This document shows, in pieces, positions 35,148 to 42,435 of a stretch of 64,000 nucleotides of DNA. This DNA comes from Winogradskyella sp. GTDB taxonomy: Bacteria; Bacteroidota; Bacteroidia; Flavobacteriales; Flavobacteriaceae. The DNA is taken from NCBI RefSeq assembly GCF_013042245.1, contig NZ_JABDQL010000024.1, positions 1 through 64,000 of the forward strand, written 5' to 3'. The position numbers and the translations under genes are program-made. The notes under the pieces were generated by a model, which saw nothing but the letters and a program-made list of their open reading frames with translations, was not told the DNA's origin and did not search any database. Each line of letters opens with the position of its first letter. The stretch's first letter is position 1.

Positions 35148-35567
35148 TTAGAACATATCTCTACCTGAGAAATGGAAAGCACCTTCAATAGCTGCATTAT
35201 CATCACTATCACTTCCATGAACTGCGTTTTCACTAATAGAATCTGCAAACATCTTACGGATAGTTCCTTCTGCTGCATCAGCAGGGTTAGTAGCACCAAT
35301 TAATGCTCTAAAATCTTCAACAGCATTATCTTTTTCTAAGATAGCTGCTACGATTGGTCCACGAGTCATATACTCTACTAATTCTCCAAAGAATGGGCGC
35401 TCACTATGAATTGCGTAAAATTCCTGAGCATCAGCCTTAGTCATTTGCGTTAATTTCATTGCTACGATTCTAAAACCCGAAGCGTTGATTTTTTCTAATA
35501 TTGCGCCAATGTGTCCTTTTTCAACAGCATCTGGCTTTAACATTGTAAATGTTCTGTTAGTTGCCAT
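35148..35567 (-). CDS. ndk: Nucleoside diphosphate kinase
   Basis: A 139-residue enzyme that transfers the gamma-phosphate from ATP to nucleoside diphosphates through a phosphohistidine. The catalytic H117 is in NAVHGSDS, and [11 protein letters not shown] and [16 protein letters not shown] are the other signatures. Length equals the family norm. The start at 35567 ([10 protein letters not shown]) is chosen because the -7 box TATTTTTG lies at 35613-35620, upstream of it, while a longer frame from 35615 would begin inside the promoter. Confidence 0.97.
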   Translation of the reverse strand: MATNRTFTMLKPDAVEKGHIGAILEKINASGFRIVAMKLTQMTKADAQEFYAIHSERPFFGELVEYMTRGPIVAAILEKDNAVEDFRALIGATNPADAAEGTIRKMFADSISENAVHGSDSDDNAAIEGAFHFSGRDMF

Positions 35568-35612
35568 GTTTTTCTTTTTTAGCTTCACCAAAACCCTTGG
35601 CGAATTCGCGTG

Positions 35613-35620
35613 CAAAAATA
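35613..35620 (-). promoter_or_regulatory. -7 promoter box of ndk
   Basis: The minus strand reads TATTTTTG (full match to TAnnTTTG), 45 nt upstream of the ndk ATG. It decides the start codon of ndk. Confidence 0.55.
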
Positions 35621-35645
35621 CGCTATTTTATAAAATACACAAGCA

Positions 35646-36677
35646 TCAATACTCTTGTATCAGTTGGTTTATTTTCTCATTGTCATTAGCATACATTTCC
35701 ATAATTATTTTGTGGTCTTTAAAGTTAAATTTTAAAAGACCATAGCTCTTTACAGAAACCACCTCTCCAACTCTATTTTTATTCGATTCACTCGTAAAGC
35801 TTGAATAAGAGTGTGTCAATCCACTCGATGTAAAATCTATTAAAGGATAATCTAAACCATCAACATTAATTTTAGAAAATTCTGAAATATGTCTATCACC
35901 AGACAATAGCAATACACCTTTTGCATTAGAATCTGAAATTATATTTTTTAATCTTTCGACTTCATGAGGAAAGTTGCCCCAAGTTTCGAAGCCATGCTCC
36001 ATTGACAAAAATTGGATACTACCAACGATAATATTAAAATCTCCTTTAGAGTTATTAAGCTCATCTTCTAGCCATTGCCATTGGGTCTCGCCAAGAACTG
36101 TAGACGTATTATCTGTTGTAGGTTTGTATCGTTTTCTACTCTCGGTATCTTTTACTAATGCTGATCTAAAATAACGTGTATCTAAGACTATAACTTTTAT
36201 AGTTCCTTCTGCAATTTTTATTTCCTCAGCGTGATAAACACCTTCTCTATTTCTTCTTTTATCATTTTGAGCAACACCCATAAAATCAAGGAACTGTTGC
36301 TGACTTTCCTTCTTCATTTTAAATTCTAAACCACCATCATTTAAGCCATAGTCATGATCATCCCAAGTACCTAGAATTTTAGTTGTTTCCACTAGTTTTT
36401 TATATGCTGGGATATTAAGTTGCTTGGTGTATTCGGCTTTTAAAACAGTCATATCATCTGTATCTGCGTATATATTATCGCCGCCCCATATCCATAAATC
36501 AGGATTCTGTTTCAAAATATCATCCCATAATTCATTTTTGACATCTTGCTTGTTACAAGACCCAAAGGCTATTGTATAATCTGTTTCTGTTGAATTTAGT
36601 CTTGAATTTTCTTTTTTTGTTCCGCAGTTATAGAACACCAAAAAAGCGAGAAAAATAGCTTTAGATATAAACTTCAT
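35646..36677 (-). CDS. PhoD-like metallophosphatase, lipoprotein
   Basis: A 343-residue envelope phosphatase. The lipobox is YNCG near residue 19. The PhoD-type metal motifs are FGSCNKQD, WGGDNIYAD (Asp and Asn ligands), TWDDHDYG and the C-terminal LLSGDRHISEF. Family members hydrolyse phosphomono- or diesters; the exact substrate is unknown. Start 36677 is preferred over the ATG at 36698, because a -7 box lies at 36696-36703 and the upstream start would be untranscribed. Confidence 0.88.
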   Translation of the reverse strand: MKFISKAIFLAFLVFYNCGTKKENSRLNSTETDYTIAFGSCNKQDVKNELWDDILKQNPDLWIWGGDNIYADTDDMTVLKAEYTKQLNIPAYKKLVETTKILGTWDDHDYGLNDGGLEFKMKKESQQQFLDFMGVAQNDKRRNREGVYHAEEIKIAEGTIKVIVLDTRYFRSALVKDTESRKRYKPTTDNTSTVLGETQWQWLEDELNNSKGDFNIIVGSIQFLSMEHGFETWGNFPHEVERLKNIISDSNAKGVLLLSGDRHISEFSKINVDGLDYPLIDFTSSGLTHSYSSFTSESNKNRVGEVVSVKSYGLLKFNFKDHKIIMEMYANDNEKINQLIQEY

Positions 36678-36695
36678 GATTAAATAATTTACAGT

Positions 36696-36703
36696 CAAAG
36701 ATA
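36696..36703 (-). promoter_or_regulatory. -7 promoter box of the PhoD-like gene
   Basis: The minus strand reads TATCTTTG, a full match to TAnnTTTG, 18 nt upstream of the ATG at 36677. Confidence 0.55.
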
Positions 36704-36762
36704 ATCTAAAATATGCCTAAAGCCTTTCAAGGATTTATTATTAAATTGTATATTGGTCCGTT

Positions 36763-37779
36763 ATGAAAAAAGAAGATATTTCGGCTGTAAAAACGCTATT
36801 AAGCGTGCCAAAAAGGATTATAATCGTTCCGCATAGAAACCCAGATGGCGATGCTATTGGTTCAACTCTAGGCTTAATGCATTACCTAAAACTCAATAAT
36901 CATGAGGCTAGGGTTATTGCGCCTAATGATTATCCTGATTTCTTGAAATGGATTCCTGGAGAAGATTCAATCTTAAAATTTGAATCGCAAAGAACTGATT
37001 CTAAAAAGCTTATTGCAGAAGCAGACATTATTTTTACATTAGACTTTAATGCCTTAAACCGTACAGGTAATGATATGGCAGAAGTCTTAGAAGCCTCAAT
37101 AGCTACAAAAATTATGATAGACCACCATCAAGCACCAGATGATTATGCAAAATATATGTATTCTGACGTGAGTATGTCTTCAACCTGTGAGATGGTGTTC
37201 AACTTTATTGAAATGCTTGACGATACTGACAAAATCACTCCAGACATTGCTACTTGCATTTATGTTGGAATTATGACAGATACAGGTTCTTTCAGGTTTA
37301 GATCTACAACAAGCCGTACACATCATATTATTGCAGATTTGATTGATAAAGGCGCCGATAATACGGAAATCCACAACCAAGTTTATGACACTAATAGTTA
37401 TCATAGACTGCAACTGTTGGGAAAAGCACTTCAGAATTTAAAGGTTTTACCCGAACTAAACACGGCTTATATAACGCTTTCTCAAAAAGAATTGGATGAA
37501 TTCAACTTTAAAAAAGGAGATACAGAAGGTGTGGTTAATTACGCATTATCCATAGAAAATGTTGTTTTAGCTGCTATTTTCATAGAAAACATACATGAAG
37601 GTATTATTAAAATTTCACTACGAAGTAAAGGCGACTTTTCGGTAAACGAATTTTCAAGAGCACACTTTAATGGTGGTGGACATACCAATGCTGCTGGCGG
37701 ACGAAGTGAAATGTCCTTAAAAGAAACTGTTGAAAAATTTATTGCTATATTGCCTGAATATAAAACCCTACTGTCATAA
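36763..37779 (+). CDS. nrnA: DHH phosphoesterase, NrnA-type oligoribonuclease/pAp phosphatase
   Basis: A 338-residue cytoplasmic enzyme that degrades nano-RNA and 3'-phosphoadenosine 5'-phosphate. Metal residues H24, D28 and D30 are in VPHRNPDGDAIGS; the DHH motif is in IMIDHHQAPDDY; and the DHHA1 C-terminus ends with FNGGGHTNAAGG. The domain order matches NrnA/YtqI. Its stop overlaps the ATG of gldI by one base (37779), so the two are coupled. Confidence 0.92.
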   Translation: MKKEDISAVKTLLSVPKRIIIVPHRNPDGDAIGSTLGLMHYLKLNNHEARVIAPNDYPDFLKWIPGEDSILKFESQRTDSKKLIAEADIIFTLDFNALNRTGNDMAEVLEASIATKIMIDHHQAPDDYAKYMYSDVSMSSTCEMVFNFIEMLDDTDKITPDIATCIYVGIMTDTGSFRFRSTTSRTHHIIADLIDKGADNTEIHNQVYDTNSYHRLQLLGKALQNLKVLPELNTAYITLSQKELDEFNFKKGDTEGVVNYALSIENVVLAAIFIENIHEGIIKISLRSKGDFSVNEFSRAHFNGGGHTNAAGGRSEMSLKETVEKFIAILPEYKTLLS

Positions 37780-38321
37780 TGCGTCACCTACCTTTAATTT
37801 TTATATTGGTAATTTTTACAGTAAGCTGTAAGTCTCCCGAAGCACGTCCTCCTGTCGTTGTAAAATCGGGTTCTTTTATTGAAGAATCGGTAGAGCGTAA
37901 CAAAGCACTTAATAAAAAAGAACGTAAAGAAATACAAAAAGTCATAGCCAGTTTTTCTGATAAAGATTTTATGAGTTCAGAGAACGGCTTTTGGTATCAC
38001 TATAATTCTAGAGCACAAAACGATATGGTTACACCACAATTTGGTGACCGTGTAGAATATACTTATACCGTTTCAGACCTCAATGGGATAGAGATTTATT
38101 CTGAAGATGAAATTGGTACTCAGTTTTATACTATGGATAAAGAAGAATTATTTTCTGGCTTAAGAGAAGGTTTAAAACTCATGAAAGCTTCCGAAGATAT
38201 TACTTTTATATTTCCATCTCAAAAAGCCTTTGGCTATTACGGAGACAATAACAAAATTGGCACTAATGTGCCGCTAATTTGCAACGTAAATTTAAAAACA
38301 ATAACCCAAAACAATGATTAA
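37779..38321 (+). CDS. gldI: Gliding-motility-associated FKBP isomerase GldI, lipoprotein
   Basis: A 180-residue lipoprotein (lipobox FTVSC, C17) with an FKBP-type isomerase domain from about 75: GDRVEYTYTVSDLNGIEIYS, then LREGLKLMKASEDITFIFPS and AFGYYGDNNKIGTNVP. GldI is needed for gliding and probably helps fold type IX secretion or gliding components in the envelope. It sits between nrnA (1-nt overlap) and another isomerase gene (8-nt overlap), the order usual in gliding Flavobacteriia. Confidence 0.88.
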   Translation: MRHLPLIFILVIFTVSCKSPEARPPVVVKSGSFIEESVERNKALNKKERKEIQKVIASFSDKDFMSSENGFWYHYNSRAQNDMVTPQFGDRVEYTYTVSDLNGIEIYSEDEIGTQFYTMDKEELFSGLREGLKLMKASEDITFIFPSQKAFGYYGDNNKIGTNVPLICNVNLKTITQNND

Positions 38322-39534
38322 GAAAATTTTTATTCCACTACTCGCCATAGCATTATTAGCTACAACTAGTTGTAAGAAACCTCGTTACGACCTAGAAGAT
38401 GGATTATATGCCGAATTTGTAACTAACATGGATACTATGGTTGCTAAATTATATTATGATAAAGTACCGGTAACTGTCGCTAATTTTGTAGCCCTTGCTG
38501 AAGGGAAACACCCATTGGTCAAAGAAGAGTATAAAGACAAAAAATATTACAACGGTACAACCTTTCACCGTGTTATGGATGGTTTTATGATTCAAGGTGG
38601 TGACCCAACTGCAACTGGTTCTGGTGACCCAGGTTATAAGTTTGAAGACGAATTTAGTAACGAACTAAAGCATAGCAAATCAGGAATTTTGTCTATGGCA
38701 AATTCTGGACCTAATACAAACGGTTCTCAATTTTTTATTACTGAAAAAGCAACACAGTTCTTGGATGCATACCAAGCAGACGGAACCCTAAAAAAATGTG
38801 GCCGTTTCCCAGGTGGTGGATGTCATGCAGTATTCGGTGAATTAGTATTAGGATTAAACGTACAAGACTCCATCTCTAACGTAAAAGTTGGGGCTGCCAA
38901 CAAACCTGTAGAAGATGTTGTACTTAAAGAAGTAAATATTATCCGTATTGGTTCTGAAGCTAAAAAGTTTGATGCCCCTAAAGTTTTTACAGAAGAATTA
39001 CCAAAGATTAAGGAACGTGTTGCAGCAGCAGAAGAAGAAGCGCGTAAAAAAGCTGAAGAGGAGCAACGCATTAAAGACGAAAAAACAGCAGCTGCCACTG
39101 CAGAGTTTAAAACAACAATTGACAATTATACTGCAAAAGCAAAGCAATTACCATCTGGTTTAAAGGTACACTACCTCAATAAAGGCAATGGTGCAAAACC
39201 AAAAACTGGACAAATGGCTTTAATCAATTATCAAGGCTATTTTACAGATGGAAAACTTTTAGACAGTAATGTAAAAGAGGTTGAAGAAAAGTACGGTATG
39301 CTCAATCCTCAGAAAACACAGCGTAATATGTATGCGCCTACACCAATGAAAGTGAGTCCAGATGCGGCTTTGTTTGCTGGTTTTAAAGAAGCACTTGCAA
39401 CTCTACGTGTTGGTGACAAGGCATTCTTTTATTTTCCATCGCATTTGGCGTACGGCGAAAGTGGTCGCCCACCAATGGTACAACCAAATACAGATTTAGC
39501 ATTTATTATTGAAATGGTAGATATTCAGAAATAA
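38314..39534 (+). CDS. Lipoprotein peptidyl-prolyl isomerase (cyclophilin-FKBP)
   Basis: A 406-residue lipoprotein (C20 in ATTSC). The cyclophilin domain (about 30-215) contains TTFHRVMDGFMIQGGDPTAT and GSQFFITE. A long charged helix (about 220-265, rich in Glu, Lys and Ala) leads to an FKBP domain (about 275-406: MALINYQGYFTDGKLLDSNV, AFFYFPSHLAYGESG). It is the envelope counterpart of the cytoplasmic two-domain isomerase at 22761-23693. It overlaps gldI by 8 nt, giving a two-isomerase folding operon. Confidence 0.93.
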   Translation: MIKKIFIPLLAIALLATTSCKKPRYDLEDGLYAEFVTNMDTMVAKLYYDKVPVTVANFVALAEGKHPLVKEEYKDKKYYNGTTFHRVMDGFMIQGGDPTATGSGDPGYKFEDEFSNELKHSKSGILSMANSGPNTNGSQFFITEKATQFLDAYQADGTLKKCGRFPGGGCHAVFGELVLGLNVQDSISNVKVGAANKPVEDVVLKEVNIIRIGSEAKKFDAPKVFTEELPKIKERVAAAEEEARKKAEEEQRIKDEKTAAATAEFKTTIDNYTAKAKQLPSGLKVHYLNKGNGAKPKTGQMALINYQGYFTDGKLLDSNVKEVEEKYGMLNPQKTQRNMYAPTPMKVSPDAALFAGFKEALATLRVGDKAFFYFPSHLAYGESGRPPMVQPNTDLAFIIEMVDIQK

Positions 39535-39563
39535 GATTTTGGTTTGAACTCGTTATAGAGTTT

Positions 39564-39608
39564 GAAAAAAAAGCAGTTGTATAAAATTATATAACTGCTT
39601 TTTTTTTC
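39564..39608. terminator. Bidirectional terminator between PPIase and pepD
   Basis: A long stem (A-run, GCAGTT, TATA pairing with TATA, AACTGC, T-run) encloses the loop AAAT with one mismatch. The U-tracts serve both convergent genes. Confidence 0.85.
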
Positions 39609-39673
39609 AATTTTAAAAAAGGTTTAAACTTGGAGTTATCCTGAAGTCTAGAAGTTAAATCAGATCTTCTCTC

Positions 39674-41140
39674 CTAACTCTTTACTGGAATATTCTTCAA
39701 AATTTCTAAAACAAAATCCCAATATTTTTGAGCTGAAGAAATTTGAGCTCGCTCGTCTGGTGAATGCGCGCCTTTAATATTAGGTCCAAAACTAATCATA
39801 TCCATTTCTGGATAATTCTGTCCAAGAATCCCGCATTCTAAACCTGCGTGGCAAGCTGCTACGTGTGGTTTTTCTCCATTATTGAGGCGCTCATAAATAG
39901 GCACCATAAGTTTTAGGATATCAGACTCCATATTTGGTGCCCAACCTGGGTAATCACCAGAAAATTCAACCTCACAACCTGTTAACTCAAAAGTAGCACG
40001 TAACGTATTTGCCAAATCATACTTAGAACTCTCCACAGAGCTACGTGTCAAACAGCCAATTTTAATTTGGCCATCTTTTACAATAACACGCGCTATATTA
40101 TTAGAAGTTTCTACCAATTCTGGAATATCAGCACTCATTCTATAAACACCATTTAAAGCTGCATATATAGCTCTAGTCAAACCTTCTTGAACCCCTAATT
40201 CCATGATTTTTTCTGGAATAATCGTTTTAGAAATCAGGATTTCTAAATCTGGCTCCATTGTCCTATACTCGTTTTTTATAATTTCTGAAAGTTGCGCCAT
40301 TTCAAAATTAAATGCTTCTTCATGCACTGCATCTACAGCAACAATTGCATTACTCTCTCGAGGAATAACGTTACGTAAACTTCCGCCATCAATTTGTGAT
40401 ATACGTAATCCAAAATTTTCAAATCCATCAAAAAGTAAACGATTCATTATTTTGTTTGCATTACCTAAGCCTTCATGAATTTGCATCCCTGAATGTCCTC
40501 CCTGCAATCCTTTTATAGTAATCGTATATCCAATTTTAAATTCAGGAGTTTCTTCTTCAGCATAAGTTCTTGTTGCCGTGACATCGACACCACCGGCACA
40601 ACCCACACCGATTTCATCGTCTTCTTCAGTATCAAGATTTAGTAAAATTTCGCCTTTAAGCAAGCCGCCTTTTAACCCCATTGCGCCAGTCATACCTGTT
40701 TCTTCGTCAATTGTAAACAAAGCTTCTAGAGAAGGATGTGCAATATCTTTACTTTCTAAAATCGCCATGATTGTAGCAACACCTAAGCCATTATCTGCAC
40801 CTAAAGTTGTTCCTTTAGCTTTAACCCAATCACCTTCAACAAACATCTCAATACCTTGTTTATCAAAATCGAAAACGGTATCGTTATTTTTTTGGTGTAC
40901 CATATCTAAATGGCTCTGCATCACTATAGGTTTTCTGTCCTCCATACCTTTTGTGGCTGGCTTGCGGATGATTACATTTCCGACTTCGTCTTCAATAGTT
41001 TCTAATCCAAGATTTTTTCCGAAATCTTTCATGAATTTAATGACACGTTCTTCTTTTTTTGAAGGTCTGGGTATGGCATTTAAATCTGCGAATTTATTCC
41101 AAAGTTTCTTTGGTTCTAAGACTCTTATTTCTGAACTCAT
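39674..41140 (-). CDS. pepD: Aminoacyl-histidine dipeptidase (beta-Ala-His dipeptidase, PepD)
   Basis: A 488-residue M20-family zinc dipeptidase. Metal ligands and catalytic residues are visible: H77 and D79 (MQSHLDMVHQ), D116 (GADNGLG), E146 and E147 (DEETGMTG), and His in the C-terminal GAHSPDER. It cleaves Xaa-His dipeptides in the cytoplasm. The length equals the PepD norm. The gene has its own promoter (-7 box 41162-41169). Confidence 0.94.
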   Translation of the reverse strand: MSSEIRVLEPKKLWNKFADLNAIPRPSKKEERVIKFMKDFGKNLGLETIEDEVGNVIIRKPATKGMEDRKPIVMQSHLDMVHQKNNDTVFDFDKQGIEMFVEGDWVKAKGTTLGADNGLGVATIMAILESKDIAHPSLEALFTIDEETGMTGAMGLKGGLLKGEILLNLDTEEDDEIGVGCAGGVDVTATRTYAEEETPEFKIGYTITIKGLQGGHSGMQIHEGLGNANKIMNRLLFDGFENFGLRISQIDGGSLRNVIPRESNAIVAVDAVHEEAFNFEMAQLSEIIKNEYRTMEPDLEILISKTIIPEKIMELGVQEGLTRAIYAALNGVYRMSADIPELVETSNNIARVIVKDGQIKIGCLTRSSVESSKYDLANTLRATFELTGCEVEFSGDYPGWAPNMESDILKLMVPIYERLNNGEKPHVAACHAGLECGILGQNYPEMDMISFGPNIKGAHSPDERAQISSAQKYWDFVLEILKNIPVKS

Positions 41141-41161
41141 ATGTGTATTTTTATATTAATA

Positions 41162-41169
41162 CAAAGGTA
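41162..41169 (-). promoter_or_regulatory. -7 promoter box of pepD
   Basis: The minus strand reads TACCTTTG (full match to TAnnTTTG), 21 nt upstream of the pepD ATG. Confidence 0.55.
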
Positions 41170-41273
41170 GGAAATAGTCTTCGTAATATTTACCATTCTG
41201 AGCTTGATTCGGAATCTAACTAAAATGCTGAAACAACTTGTGCATAACTGTGTTTTCCCTAAAGTAAATTACT

Positions 41274-41281
41274 TATTTTTG
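41274..41281 (+). promoter_or_regulatory. -7 box directly before a start codon
   Basis: TATTTTTG ends 4 nt before ATG 41286. If it is used, the transcript would start at or a few bases from the ATG, so the mRNA would be nearly leaderless. Confidence 0.4.
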
Positions 41282-41285
41282 AAAC

Positions 41286-42353
41286 ATGCGAGTAACCAAA
41301 AAAGGAGCATTATTTATTTTTTTAGCTATTCAAATTATTGCTATCAATATTCTGAAACAATTCCCTGAATTCATTGAGCAGTTTTACAGCAATGGTATTT
41401 ATGTTTGGTTATCAAAATTGATGCGTTATTCTTTTGGTTGGGTACCGTTTTCTGTTGGTGACATACTATATACGCTTGCAGGAATTTATATTATAAGATG
41501 GCTAATTGTAAACTTTAAAAATAGCTACAAGGACACTATAAATTGGTTGTTGGATATTACAGCTGTGCTATCCATCGTCTATTTTTCATTTCATATGCTT
41601 TGGGGTTTTAATTATTACCGTCAACCGCTTCATAAATCGTTGAATATTAAAGCAGATTATTCAACTGAAGAATTAATTGCATTTACTGAACAGTTGATTG
41701 AAAAATCAAACCAAATTCACACTGAGTTAAGTATTTCAGACACGCTTAAAATTATTCTACCCTACAAAAAATTTGAAATTTTTGACAAGGTTAAATCAGG
41801 TTATGATAAACTTTCAAAAAACTATCCGCATCTATATTATAAACCTGTAAGTCTAAAAAAATCCATTTACAGTATACCATTAACTTATATGGGATTTTCT
41901 GGTTACTTGAATCCTTTTACTAATGAAGCACAAGTAGATGGATTAATTCCTATATACAAATTCCCAACAACCTCTTGCCATGAAGTTGCTCATCAGCTCG
42001 GTTATGCTGCGGAAAACGAAGCTAATTTTATAGGCACACTTGCTGCTTTAAGCAATGAGGATTTATATTTCAAATATTCCGGATATACATTTGCCTTGCG
42101 CTATTGTTTAGTTGAGATTTACAAACGAAATCCTAAAAAATATACGCAGCTTCTAGAAACTGTAAATGTTGGTATCCGAAAAAATTATCAAGAAGTTCAG
42201 GAGTTTTGGCAATCTTATCAAAATCCGCTTGAGCCTGTTTTCGAAAAAACTTTTGACACCTTTTTAAAAGCCAACAACCAATCTAATGGCATGAAGAGTT
42301 ACAGTTATGTTGTAGCTCTTTTAGTAAATTATTACAATAACAAGCCACTTTAA
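41286..42353 (+). CDS. DUF3810 family zinc-metallopeptidase-like membrane protein
   Basis: A 355-residue protein with three N-terminal membrane helices (about 7-25, 57-78, 92-110) and an extracytoplasmic or cytoplasmic domain. H232-E233-V-A-H236 is an HExxH zinc motif in TTSCHEVAHQLGYAAENEAN, with E243 or E245 as a possible third ligand. DUF3810 is common in Bacteroidota and Clostridia. Proteolytic activity is inferred from the motif only. Confidence 0.85.
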   Translation: MRVTKKGALFIFLAIQIIAINILKQFPEFIEQFYSNGIYVWLSKLMRYSFGWVPFSVGDILYTLAGIYIIRWLIVNFKNSYKDTINWLLDITAVLSIVYFSFHMLWGFNYYRQPLHKSLNIKADYSTEELIAFTEQLIEKSNQIHTELSISDTLKIILPYKKFEIFDKVKSGYDKLSKNYPHLYYKPVSLKKSIYSIPLTYMGFSGYLNPFTNEAQVDGLIPIYKFPTTSCHEVAHQLGYAAENEANFIGTLAALSNEDLYFKYSGYTFALRYCLVEIYKRNPKKYTQLLETVNVGIRKNYQEVQEFWQSYQNPLEPVFEKTFDTFLKANNQSNGMKSYSYVVALLVNYYNNKPL

Positions 42354-42435
42354 AAACGTTAAAAATTCTTAATAAAAAAGAAGATTTAGCATTAAGCGTT
42401 ATATTTAAAAAACAAAATTCTAACCAACAATACAT

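Noticed and set aside
40578..41159. A 193-codon plus-strand frame opposite pepD
   Set aside because: It is antisense to a clear, complete PepD with all catalytic residues, has low-complexity Ser/Pro/Lys composition and no family resemblance.
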